A model generated the notes under the pieces. It saw only the letters and a program-made list of their open reading frames with translations, had not been told where the DNA came from and searched no databases. The translations under genes were made by a program, and so were the position numbers. This document shows, piece by piece, positions 18,158 through 25,747 of a stretch of 64,000 nucleotides of DNA. Position 1 is the first letter of the stretch. Each line of letters opens with the position of its first letter. Source of the DNA: Niabella yanshanensis (GTDB lineage: Bacteria > Bacteroidota > Bacteroidia > Chitinophagales > Chitinophagaceae); assembly GCF_034424215.1 (NCBI RefSeq), contig NZ_CP139960.1, positions 3,844,001 through 3,908,000 on the forward strand, given 5' to 3'.

Positions 18158-19837
18158 TTACAAATTTCCTTTCTTGAGTTCGTTTACTGCAAAGTCGGCT
18201 GCACGGGCAGTAAGCGCCATATAAGTAAGAGATGGATTTACACAGGCCGCACTGGTCATGCAGGCGCCATCTGTTACAAACACATTCTTGGCATCCCATA
18301 CCTGGTTGTTTCCGTTAAGTACAGAGGTCTTTGGGTCGCGCCCCATGCGGGCTGTCCCCATTTCATGTATGCCCTGGCCAAAGCCGTATACACTGTCGTA
18401 AGTATGTACATCTTTCAATCCGGCAGCTTCCAGCATCTCAGCCGCATCATTCATCATATCGGAACGCATCTTCATTTCGTTTTCCTTGATCTCTGCATCA
18501 ATATTTAACACCGGCAAGCCCCATTTGTCTTTCACGTTCTTATCCAGCGTTATTTTATTATCATGATAAGGCAGGATCTCTCCGAATGCGCCTAATCCCA
18601 TTGTCCACGATCCTGGTTCCGATAACGCCTCTTTCAACTCAGCGCCCACGCTGTATTCTGCAATGGTGCGTTGCCAGTTTTGACGGCTGGCGCCACCCTG
18701 GTAGCCAAAGCCACGCAGGTACTCTCTTTTATCGTTCCCGATGTTTCTGAAACGCGGAATATAAATGCCACCCGGCTTGCGGCCAAAATAGTATTTGTCC
18801 TCGTAACCTTCTACTCTGCCTGAAGCGCCACAACGGAAATGGTGGTCCATCAGGTTATGACCTAACTCGCCACTACTGCTCCCCAGTCCACCTTCCCATA
18901 CATCTGTAGCAGAGTTCATCAGCACCCATGTAGAGTTCATTGCTGAAGCGCAAACAAAAACCACTTTGGCAAAATACTCGTAGGTTTTATTCGTTTCGGC
19001 ATCAATAATCTCAACCCCTTTTGCTTTTTTAGTGTCTTTATCGTAAATAATTTTTGTTACGATTGAAAAGGGTCTTAAAGTAAGGTTACCCGTTTTCATA
19101 GCCGCAGGCAGTGTTGAAGATTGTGTGCTGAAATAAGCGCCGAAAGGACAGCCCAGCCAGCATTTATTACGATACTGACAAGCAGTTCTGCCAGGTAATG
19201 GCTGTGTAATATTGGCTACCCGGGCATTGGTTATAATACGCGATCCTTTATAATGTTTTTTGACCCGGTCTGCAACGTCTTTTTCTACGCAGTTCATGGG
19301 CATGGCCGGCATCAGGTGGCCATTAGGATACCCCGGGAAGTCTTCGTTGGTACCATTAATACCCGCAAACTTCTCTGCGTAGGTATACCAGGCATCCAGG
19401 TCGGCATGGCGAATCGGCCAGTCAACACCAACGCCATCTTTGGCATTGGCTTCGAAATCGATATCGCTGTGGCGATAGCTTTGGCGGCCCCACATTAATG
19501 ATCTGCCTCCTACATGGTAGCCCCGGTACCAGTCGAAGCGCTTGGTTTCTGTATAGGGACATTCTTTTTCATTTACCCAATAATCAAGATTGGTTTCATT
19601 TAAAGGGTAGTCTCTTTTTAAAACAGGATGATCTTTGATCATTTCCTGCGTACGCCCGCCACGATGTGGAAAGTCCCAGGGGTTTTTATTGGCGTTTACA
19701 TAATCCTGGACGTGCTTGATATCACGCCCACGTTCCAGCATGATCGTTTTAAGTCCTTTTTCGGTTAATTCCTTTGCGGCCCATCCTCCGGATATACCAC
19801 TACCAATAACAATAGCATCATAAATGTTATCTGCCAT
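18158..19837 (-). CDS. GMC family oxidoreductase
   Basis: 559-residue FAD enzyme. The dinucleotide-binding motif begins at residue 11 (IGSGISGGWAAKELTEKG), with a conserved ERG at the end of the second strand, a Cys-rich stretch GRTACQYRNKCWLGCPFGAY around residue 215, and a C-terminal HEMGTARMG and NPSLTYMALTARAAD that match the gluconate-dehydrogenase-like branch. It should oxidise a sugar or sugar-acid alcohol group. It has no signal peptide of its own and probably is carried out by the Tat signal of its subunit-3 partner. Confidence 0.92.
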   Translation of the reverse strand: MADNIYDAIVIGSGISGGWAAKELTEKGLKTIMLERGRDIKHVQDYVNANKNPWDFPHRGGRTQEMIKDHPVLKRDYPLNETNLDYWVNEKECPYTETKRFDWYRGYHVGGRSLMWGRQSYRHSDIDFEANAKDGVGVDWPIRHADLDAWYTYAEKFAGINGTNEDFPGYPNGHLMPAMPMNCVEKDVADRVKKHYKGSRIITNARVANITQPLPGRTACQYRNKCWLGCPFGAYFSTQSSTLPAAMKTGNLTLRPFSIVTKIIYDKDTKKAKGVEIIDAETNKTYEYFAKVVFVCASAMNSTWVLMNSATDVWEGGLGSSSGELGHNLMDHHFRCGASGRVEGYEDKYYFGRKPGGIYIPRFRNIGNDKREYLRGFGYQGGASRQNWQRTIAEYSVGAELKEALSEPGSWTMGLGAFGEILPYHDNKITLDKNVKDKWGLPVLNIDAEIKENEMKMRSDMMNDAAEMLEAAGLKDVHTYDSVYGFGQGIHEMGTARMGRDPKTSVLNGNNQVWDAKNVFVTDGACMTSAACVNPSLTYMALTARAADFAVNELKKGNL

Positions 19838-19960
19838 ATCAAAGTTTTCTTTTAAATATAGTTTTCGAATAGTATAGCAAGCTGTTTCATTGCAAGCAGG
19901 TTTTAAAGATATTCAAAATCGCTGAAATCATTCAATCCGTGGAAATATTTTCCCAGACTT

Positions 19961-20007
19961 TTAAAAAAATAACCCCGAAGCTAACGGTTTAACCCTTGGC
20001 CTCGGGG
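19961..20007 (-). terminator. Terminator of the small lipoprotein gene
   Basis: Reverse strand: CCCCGAGGC...GCTTCGGGG (one mismatch, 17-nt loop) followed by TTATTTTTTT. It lies 34 bp after the stop at 20041. Confidence 0.75.
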
Positions 20008-20040
20008 ACTGGATTATTTTAAATAATCAGGTCTAATTTC

Positions 20041-20460
20041 TTAACGTTGAAAGATATATACTTCTCTTCCTGTAGTGGTAGAACGCTGAAGTGTCATCCG
20101 GCGAAATGATCCGGCAAGATTCTCCTGTATTTCAAATTGGTCACCGCCATAAAGAATGGTTTTAGTATCTAAGAAAGAGTAGGTTTTGGCAGATGCAGGA
20201 TCTGCTACCCCGCTGGAGTTATAAATATAAACCTTGTTGTCAGATTTGAACTCTGCCCAGCCTGCGCCGGCGGTGAGATTCTCGGAACTGACCGGTTCGG
20301 AAGCACTTGCCAGGTAAATTTGCCGGGTTAACTCCCATTTACCCGTTCTGGCATTATTCCGCACCGTATCTACTCCCAGTCCGTCCCGGGTTTTACTGCA
20401 TGATGCAAATGATAAAAGAGCGATGGTGCCCAACATAAAAAAAGATGTGATTTTTTTCAT
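20041..20460 (-). CDS. Small lipoprotein of unknown function
   Basis: 139 residues. Signal peptide MKKITSFFMLGTIALLSFAS ends at a lipobox Cys21 (FASCSK). The mature domain of about 118 residues (GKWELTRQIYL..., WAEFKSDNKVYIY, SYSFLDTKT-like strands) resembles a small lipocalin-like/META beta sandwich, but I cannot assign a family. Monocistronic with its own terminator. Confidence 0.75.
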   Translation of the reverse strand: MKKITSFFMLGTIALLSFASCSKTRDGLGVDTVRNNARTGKWELTRQIYLASASEPVSSENLTAGAGWAEFKSDNKVYIYNSSGVADPASAKTYSFLDTKTILYGGDQFEIQENLAGSFRRMTLQRSTTTGREVYIFQR

Positions 20461-20643
20461 TATCAGTTTTTTTAATGATTACGGATTATAAAACGCTGCA
20501 TAATAGGAGTGTGCTGACGGAGAATTGGTTGCATGCAGTAATGTTTGAGGATTTAGCTAAATATATGGCTGCTATAACAGCAACGAATTTGCCGATTGGC
20601 TGCCACCGATATTCCCAAATAAACAAGGTTGTTCGAAAAAAAT

Positions 20644-20651
20644 TATCTTTG
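20644..20651 (+). promoter_or_regulatory. Promoter -7 box of clpS-aat (TATCTTTG)
   Basis: TATCTTTGCAG matches TAnnTTTG. It ends only 4 bp before the clpS ATG at 20656, so the transcript would begin at or next to the start codon (leaderless). Confidence 0.6.
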
Positions 20652-20655
20652 CAGT

Positions 20656-20949
20656 ATGCAAAATAATACAGATACAAGGTTCCAGGAAGATGTGGATGTA
20701 CTGACACTCACTGCTTCATCCTGCCAGCTGATTGTCTGGAATGATGAAGTGAATACTTTTGAATGGGTGATTGAAACATTGATGGACATTTGCGGACATA
20801 GCTTCGAGCAGGCAGAGCAATGTGCCTATATCATTCATTTCAAAGGTAAATATGCGGTTAAGGCAGGCCAGTTTGACGATCTGAAACCTATGTGCGAAGC
20901 AATTATTGATCGGGGTATTAATGCAACTGTTGAAGAGGTGGTATCTTAA
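20656..20949 (+). CDS. clpS: ATP-dependent Clp protease adaptor ClpS
   Basis: 97 residues; ClpS hands N-degron substrates to ClpA/ClpC. The core shows the ClpS pattern: LIVWNDEVNTFEWVIETL with the conserved N-D-x-x-N/H-T-F, then HIHFKGKYAVKAG-like region (IIHFKGKYAVKAGQFDDL) and a C-terminal beta strand. A frame opens nine codons earlier, but the promoter box lies in that part, so the ATG at 20656 is chosen. The next gene, aat, makes N-degrons, so the two genes form a pathway unit. Confidence 0.93.
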   Translation: MQNNTDTRFQEDVDVLTLTASSCQLIVWNDEVNTFEWVIETLMDICGHSFEQAEQCAYIIHFKGKYAVKAGQFDDLKPMCEAIIDRGINATVEEVVS

Positions 20950-20997
20950 GTATGTTGTTTTTGTAAATTCTCCTACCTATTATTTTTAAGAATTAGA

Positions 20998-21657
20998 ATG
21001 GCAATTTTTGCCCTTGATGAATCCATCCAGTTTCCTCCTGTTCATTTAGCCGAACCAGATGGCTTGTTGGCAATAGGAGGGGACCTGTCCAGCGAGCGGC
21101 TGTTGTTAGCCTACCAGTCCGGGATTTTCCCCTGGTATAGTCAGCCGCCTATACTGTGGTGGTGCCCCGATCCCCGATTTGTATTATTTCCCAAAGAATT
21201 AAAAATCAGCAAGAGCCTCAGGCCCTTATTGAATCGTAACGCTTTTGAATTTACAGTGAACAAGGCCTTTAAAGAGGTGATCAGTCATTGTAAAAACGTT
21301 GATCGCCCCGGGCAGCCCGGTACCTGGATCGGCGATGAAATAGTGGAAGCCTATTGCCGGCTGCACCAGTTAGGCTACGCGCATAGCGCAGAGGTCTGGC
21401 AGGATGGGAACCTGGCAGGCGGCTTATATGGCATCAGGTTGGGTAAGGTGTTTTTTGGGGAAAGTATGTTTAGCCTGGTAAGTAATGCATCTAAATATGC
21501 GTTTACCAAATATGTGCAACAGCTTATAAAAGAGGAGGTACAGTTAATAGATTGCCAGGTGCATACAGAATACCTGGAGAGCCTGGGCGCAGAGATGATT
21601 GACGGAAGCGAATTCCAGCGATTGTTAAAGCTGCTGACAGATACGCATGATCAATAA
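20998..21657 (+). CDS. aat: Leucyl/phenylalanyl-tRNA--protein transferase
   Basis: 219 residues. Aat attaches Leu or Phe to the N-terminus of proteins with Arg/Lys ends, making them ClpS substrates. Diagnostic stretches: FPPVHLAEPDGLLAIGGDLS, GIFPWYSQPPILWWCPDPRF, and GGLYGIRLGKVFFGESMFS, with IDCQVHTEYLESLGAE near the end. It lies 48 bp after clpS with no visible terminator between, consistent with an operon that couples tagging and recognition. Confidence 0.96.
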   Translation: MAIFALDESIQFPPVHLAEPDGLLAIGGDLSSERLLLAYQSGIFPWYSQPPILWWCPDPRFVLFPKELKISKSLRPLLNRNAFEFTVNKAFKEVISHCKNVDRPGQPGTWIGDEIVEAYCRLHQLGYAHSAEVWQDGNLAGGLYGIRLGKVFFGESMFSLVSNASKYAFTKYVQQLIKEEVQLIDCQVHTEYLESLGAEMIDGSEFQRLLKLLTDTHDQ

Positions 21658-21693
21658 GAATCCCTGCAATTGGCGGATACCATTTACGATAAA

Positions 21694-22425
21694 TTAAAAG
21701 CGCGTTGAGAAAATATTAGGTAACATGTCCCTCCAGGTGGGCCAGTCGTGCTTATAGTTTTCTCCCCAATTATCGAAGTCGTAATTAATACCCTTATCAT
21801 ATAAGATCTTCGCAAAATCTCCTCCTGCCCTGGGATCTTCATAAGAGCCGCTTCCCGTTAAAATATGTATATGGTTGCTTCGCCTGATGTTTTCCAGTGT
21901 GTAATGGTCTGAAAGATTAGGCATATAATGTTGAGGGCTGTTGAAATACACGTTGTCGTCCATGTAGCCATTGCTATAGTAAGTAAGGTCATAAACGCCA
22001 CTCATGGCAATCACGCCGTTGATCAGATCAGGCCGTTTTAAAAACAAATTCATACTGTGCAGGGCTCCAAATGAAGCGCCGCTGATAAACACCGGTGTTT
22101 CCGGGCTGGTTTCACTTTTGATATAGGGAATTACTTCATTGTAGATGTAATTGTTCCATTGCACATGACGATTCGCTTTGTCCCAGGGCACCATATTATT
22201 GTTCATCCAGCTTTCGTTGTTTACGCTATCCACCGAAAACACTTTCATTTTACCTGCGTTAATAAAAGGGGCCAGTGAGTCGATTAACTGAAAGCGCTCG
22301 TATTCCAGGTAATCTGCCGCTGCGGTAGGGACCAGCAATAACGAAAAACCATAATTGCCATAGCTGACAATCGGCATTTCTTTATGTAAGGAGGGACTAT
22401 GCCAGCTAAAGACATTTCTATTCAT
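21694..22425 (-). CDS. Putative esterase (alpha/beta hydrolase, esterase-D-like)
   Basis: 243 residues, no signal peptide. Nucleophile elbow GASFGALHS (Ser118), an upstream conserved NNNMVPWDKANRHVQWNNYI segment and a C-terminal catalytic His in HDWPTWRDMLP. This matches PF00756-type esterases of Bacteroidota. It is convergent with aat (36 bp between stops) and divergent from the methyltransferase gene. Substrate unknown. Confidence 0.85.
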   Translation of the reverse strand: MNRNVFSWHSPSLHKEMPIVSYGNYGFSLLLVPTAAADYLEYERFQLIDSLAPFINAGKMKVFSVDSVNNESWMNNNMVPWDKANRHVQWNNYIYNEVIPYIKSETSPETPVFISGASFGALHSMNLFLKRPDLINGVIAMSGVYDLTYYSNGYMDDNVYFNSPQHYMPNLSDHYTLENIRRSNHIHILTGSGSYEDPRAGGDFAKILYDKGINYDFDNWGENYKHDWPTWRDMLPNIFSTRF

Positions 22426-22487
22426 ATATTGATTTAATGTTTTGTGTAAAATAGAATATTAATACCACATCAACAATATTTCAGCTA

Positions 22488-22501
22488 TTTCAAATTTGAA
22501 A
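22488..22501. promoter_or_regulatory. 14-bp palindrome TTTCAAATTTGAAA between divergent genes
   Basis: Perfect dyad in the 189-bp gap between the esterase and methyltransferase starts. It could be an operator, but the region is very AT-rich and chance is possible. Confidence 0.3.
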
Positions 22502-22584
22502 AATTTTTAAATTTCAATAATAGCCGGTTTTTACTAATTGATGCTACCGGCCAACCTTCTGCTAGTTTATCGGCCTGATTCTGC

Positions 22585-22592
22585 TAATTTTG
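22585..22592 (+). promoter_or_regulatory. Promoter -7 box of the methyltransferase gene (TAATTTTG)
   Basis: TAATTTTGGCG matches TAnnTTTG and ends 22 bp before the ATG at 22615. Confidence 0.55.
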
Positions 22593-22614
22593 GCGTTTTA
22601 AAAAAATTGAGGAA

Positions 22615-23394
22615 ATGAAATTGATACAGACTGCGGAAAGGGTGTCGCAATTAGATGCATCGGACAATTACGTGTACCAAAGATCGCTATTGGCCTATGA
22701 TGAAGCTGCGAAGCTGGTTTCAGGAGATGTGTTGGAAATAGGTACCGGAAGCGGTTATGGAATCGAATTGATAGCGTCGAGGGTAAACCGTTTTGTGACG
22801 ATCGATAAATTTGAAAATGATAATGTAGCGCCTTTACTGCAGAAGCATTCGAATATCAAGTTTCTTAAAATGAATATTCCTCCATTTGAGGGGATACCAG
22901 ATAATACTTTTGACTTTGTGATCACTTTCCAGGTAATAGAGCATATAAAGAATGATAAGCTGTTTACCAAAGAAATTCATCGTGTATTAAAACCCGGTGG
23001 TAAGTTAATAGTAACCACGCCTAACAAAAAAATGTCACTCACCCGTAATCCCTGGCATATCAGGGAGTACCTGGTTCCCGAATTGAAAGATTTGTTGTTA
23101 AAAGATTTTAGCAGTGTCAAAACATTGGGAGTATATGGCGATGATACCGCGATGGAATATTATTATGCCAACAAAAAAGCAGTTGACAGAATTACCCGTT
23201 TTGACTTTTTGAATCTTCAGCACCATTTACCACGCTGGGTATTGCAGGTGCCTTATGACCTTTTAAACCGCTGGAACCGCAAGAAAATGCTACATAACGA
23301 TAACGAAATGGTAGCTAAGATCAAAATGAGCGACTTCTTTATTGCTGAGGCCGGTAACGACTGCCTGGACCTGTTTTACATCGCAGAAAAATAA
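22615..23394 (+). CDS. Class I SAM-dependent methyltransferase
   Basis: 259 residues. Methyltransferase_11-type core with SAM-binding motif I VLEIGTGSGYGIELIA (about 41-56), motif II/III region FDFVITFQVIEHI and VLKPGGKLIVTTPN. Length and layout fit small-molecule methyltransferases such as those acting on lipids or quinones; the substrate is not evident. Its stop codon lies inside the operator palindrome of the toxin-antitoxin pair downstream. Confidence 0.9.
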   Translation: MKLIQTAERVSQLDASDNYVYQRSLLAYDEAAKLVSGDVLEIGTGSGYGIELIASRVNRFVTIDKFENDNVAPLLQKHSNIKFLKMNIPPFEGIPDNTFDFVITFQVIEHIKNDKLFTKEIHRVLKPGGKLIVTTPNKKMSLTRNPWHIREYLVPELKDLLLKDFSSVKTLGVYGDDTAMEYYYANKKAVDRITRFDFLNLQHHLPRWVLQVPYDLLNRWNRKKMLHNDNEMVAKIKMSDFFIAEAGNDCLDLFYIAEK

Positions 23395-23418
23395 TTTAGT
23401 AAATTTGGGTACTAAATT
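23393..23418 (+). promoter_or_regulatory. Operator/promoter of the Doc toxin-antitoxin operon
   Basis: Perfect 9-bp inverted repeat AATTTAGTA/TACTAAATT (23393-23401 and 23410-23418) with an 8-bp spacer. The left arm and spacer contain a -7 box TAAATTTG (23400-23407), and the antitoxin ATG is 8 bp downstream. Binding by the antitoxin or the complex would cover the promoter, as expected for autoregulated type II modules. Confidence 0.6.
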
Positions 23419-23426
23419 TTGAAGAA

Positions 23427-23615
23427 ATGAGTGTACTGGAAAAAAAAGCCATCGCTTTTGAAAAGTTAGCAGCTATTAAGGATGAGGCAGAGATTGACGA
23501 AATTCTACAATATCTGGAGTCCTTAAACAAAAAAAATGAAGAGATCGATTTGTCTAAAAATATAGAATCTATCAGCCAACGTTATGACTCAACTTTAAGG
23601 CGTTTAGCCCAATGA
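23427..23615 (+). CDS. Putative antitoxin of a Doc-type module
   Basis: 62 residues, helical and charged (EKKAIAFEKLAAIKDEAEID), with a short C-terminal tail ending YDSTLRRLAQ that probably folds onto the toxin. It sits directly upstream of the Doc-like gene and overlaps it by 4 bp (ATGA), the usual antitoxin-toxin layout. No classical Phd/AbrB or HTH DNA-binding motif is evident, so the family assignment is from context only. Confidence 0.75.
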   Translation: MSVLEKKAIAFEKLAAIKDEAEIDEILQYLESLNKKNEEIDLSKNIESISQRYDSTLRRLAQ

Positions 23616-23989
23616 TAACATTAGAAACTATACTGAAAATTCATCGCTTCTCAATTCTAAAATATGGTGGCGCAGATGGGGTTAGAGATATAGGATTGCT
23701 ACAGTCTTCCATAGCCCGCCCTTTTCAGACAATTGATGGGCGTGAGTTATATGAAAGTGCTTTTGAAAAAGCTGCTGCACTATATGAAAGCCTGGTAGCT
23801 AATCATCCATTCATTGACGGAAATAAACGAACAGGCTTTTTGGCTATGGTAGCTTTAATAGAATACTATGGATTCTTATTGATAGCTTCTGAAGACGAAG
23901 CTTATGATTTCACAATAAAAGTTTCCACAGGACAGGTAGCGTTTGATGACATCGTAAAATGGTTGAAGGAGAATTCATCAGCTACTTAA
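23612..23989 (+). CDS. Doc/Fic-family toxin (death-on-curing protein)
   Basis: 125 residues. Fic-fold motif HPFIDGNKRTG (H65 to G75) has the catalytic His, Asp and the NKR phosphate-binding residues; Doc toxins use it to phosphorylate EF-Tu, whereas longer Fic enzymes AMP-ylate. The size and the form HxFxDGNKR fit Doc. The N-terminal RFSILKYGGADGVRDIGLLQSSIARP is also typical of the Doc family. The 3' end overlaps the convergent pabB gene by 12 bp. Confidence 0.92.
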   Translation: MITLETILKIHRFSILKYGGADGVRDIGLLQSSIARPFQTIDGRELYESAFEKAAALYESLVANHPFIDGNKRTGFLAMVALIEYYGFLLIASEDEAYDFTIKVSTGQVAFDDIVKWLKENSSAT

Positions 23990-25240
23990 TACATCCTTGA
24001 TAGCCTTTGCCTTTAAAAGGCTTTCTTCCCACTCTTTTTCTGCATCGCTATAAATGGTAATGCCGCCACCTGCCTGGAAAGAAAGATATTGTGTGGTTTG
24101 ATTATATATGATGCTCCTGATAACTACATTGAAATCGAAATCTCCGCCTGGTTGTATGTATCCCAATGCTCCCGAAAAAATTCCCCGCCTGCTTTTTTCA
24201 TAGTGATCAATCAGTTGCATCACTTTTACTTTGGGCGCGCCGGTCATAGAGCCCATTGGGAAAGTAGCATTGATGATATCTTTAAAATCTACAGAATTAC
24301 TTAGTGTGCCGCTGATAGTAGAGATCATTTGATGCACCTGGGGGAAACTATAAATGCCGAAAAGTTCATCTACCTGTACCGAGCCTTCTTTACAGATGCG
24401 CGAAAGGTCATTTCTCACGAGGTCTACAATCATTACATTTTCTGCCCGGTCTTTCTCACTTTCAGCCAGTAATTGTCTTTCTTTCTCCAGGTCATTGCCA
24501 CTATTTGTACGTCGTAGTGTGCCTTTTATCGGCTGGCTGAAAATGCGGCCATTCTCTTTTTTGATAAATCGTTCCGGACTGGCACAAAGCAGCCATTTAT
24601 CATTTAACCGGTAAAGTGCTGAAAATGGGTTGGGCGATTTCTGGTTCAGCTTTTCGAACAATGAGAAAGGATCGACATCTGCATCGTCAATAAAAAACTC
24701 CTGGCAAAAATTGATCTCGTAACAGTCGCCACGTTGAATATGCTTTTTTATTTGCTCAATAGTGGCGATATAAGCCTCCCTTGTCATTCTGCTTTGTACC
24801 GGTGGAAGTGGCTTATTGGTATCTGCAACTAAAAACGGGGATTGCTCAATAGCATCAAAAACTTTGTAAGGGTATTGGGCTTCGATGGTAAGTTCATTCC
24901 CCTTACACACTAGCAGGATCCGGGGCTCAAAGAAAAATATATCCGGAAAGAGGAGCTGATCGGCTTTTGCGGAGTGGCTGATCTTTTCAACCGTGGCCAG
25001 CTCATATCCTAAATGGCCAAACAGCCATCCCCTGTGTCTGGCCGTAAACGCCTGGAATGCTTCCAATGCATTGGTTTCGGAAGACTGAAACATAGTTTTC
25101 TCCCCTGCGCCAACCAGGAAATCATATGTTCCCTGGTATTGGCTGCTGTCTAAAAAACAAAAAGTGTTGAACTGTTTTAACCAATTCAACACTTTTTGTT
25201 TAAAAACACTAATATCTTCTACGACAAAATTGCTGCGCAA
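23978..25240 (-). CDS. pabB: Aminodeoxychorismate synthase component I
   Basis: 420-residue chorismate-binding enzyme making 4-amino-4-deoxychorismate for folate. The motif PIKGT (237-241, Lys239) is characteristic of PabB, where anthranilate synthase has PIAGT; DLVRNDLSRIC and the C-terminal GAPKVKVMQLIDHYEKSRRG complete the active site. No pabA or trpG neighbour is present, so the glutaminase subunit must lie elsewhere. A perfect 17-bp inverted repeat covers codons 14-29. Convergent with the Doc toxin gene. Confidence 0.92.
   Translation of the reverse strand: MRSNFVVEDISVFKQKVLNWLKQFNTFCFLDSSQYQGTYDFLVGAGEKTMFQSSETNALEAFQAFTARHRGWLFGHLGYELATVEKISHSAKADQLLFPDIFFFEPRILLVCKGNELTIEAQYPYKVFDAIEQSPFLVADTNKPLPPVQSRMTREAYIATIEQIKKHIQRGDCYEINFCQEFFIDDADVDPFSLFEKLNQKSPNPFSALYRLNDKWLLCASPERFIKKENGRIFSQPIKGTLRRTNSGNDLEKERQLLAESEKDRAENVMIVDLVRNDLSRICKEGSVQVDELFGIYSFPQVHQMISTISGTLSNSVDFKDIINATFPMGSMTGAPKVKVMQLIDHYEKSRRGIFSGALGYIQPGGDFDFNVVIRSIIYNQTTQYLSFQAGGGITIYSDAEKEWEESLLKAKAIKDVLSS
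25155..25201 (-). repeat. Perfect 17-bp inverted repeat inside the start of pabB
   Basis: Arms at 25155-25171 and 25185-25201, loop of 13 nt. The message of pabB would carry this stable stem 39 nt after its start codon, encoding residues KQKVLNW and FNTFCF on the two arms. Confidence 0.85.
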
Positions 25241-25265
25241 TTGAGTTGATCAAATAAAAAGATGA

Positions 25266-25670
25266 TTAATAGTCGTCGTCTTCATCATCGAAGTCGTCTT
25301 TACCGCCGCCGCCAAACAAATCTTTGAATTCATCGTCAACTTTAAAGTCATCGTCGTCATCATAAGATTTTTTACCGCCGCCGGCTTTTCCTTTGGATTT
25401 GGGGAGATCAAACTCTTCAAAGTCTTTATCCCAATCATCATCTTCTTCAGCTTTATCCCAATCATCATCTTCGTCCTCTACATCGTCGTCATCGTCGTCG
25501 TCTTTTTTAGCTGCTTTGCCTTTTTTGGGCGTCTCTTCTTCATCAAGGAAATCATCCTCCTCGTCAAAGTCCTCCTCATTTTTCGATTTTGATGAAGCTT
25601 TTTTTACCGGCTTTTCTTCATCGTAAGCCTTGTCCGTTTCACTTGCTTTGGATTTATTTGACTTTGCCAT
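25266..25670 (-). CDS. Poly-acidic low-complexity protein
   Basis: 134 residues: a Lys/Ser-rich first 40 residues (MAKSNKSKASETDKAYDEEK) followed by runs of Asp and Glu with a few Lys-Gly patches, ending in FDDEDDDY. Fully disordered by inspection, no domain. It is just upstream in coordinates of pabB and downstream of purA on the same strand. The composition recalls the acidic tail of RNA polymerase delta or histone-chaperone-like proteins, but no homology is claimed. Frame choice is supported by a proper ATG and the non-random alternating charge blocks. Confidence 0.65.
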   Translation of the reverse strand: MAKSNKSKASETDKAYDEEKPVKKASSKSKNEEDFDEEDDFLDEEETPKKGKAAKKDDDDDDDVEDEDDDWDKAEEDDDWDKDFEEFDLPKSKGKAGGGKKSYDDDDDFKVDDEFKDLFGGGGKDDFDDEDDDY

Positions 25671-25747
25671 GATCTAATAAATTATACTGTAAATTTTATT
25701 CTAAGTTTTTAAATAGCCAAATTTTTAAAAGTAATTTTTCTGAAAAA

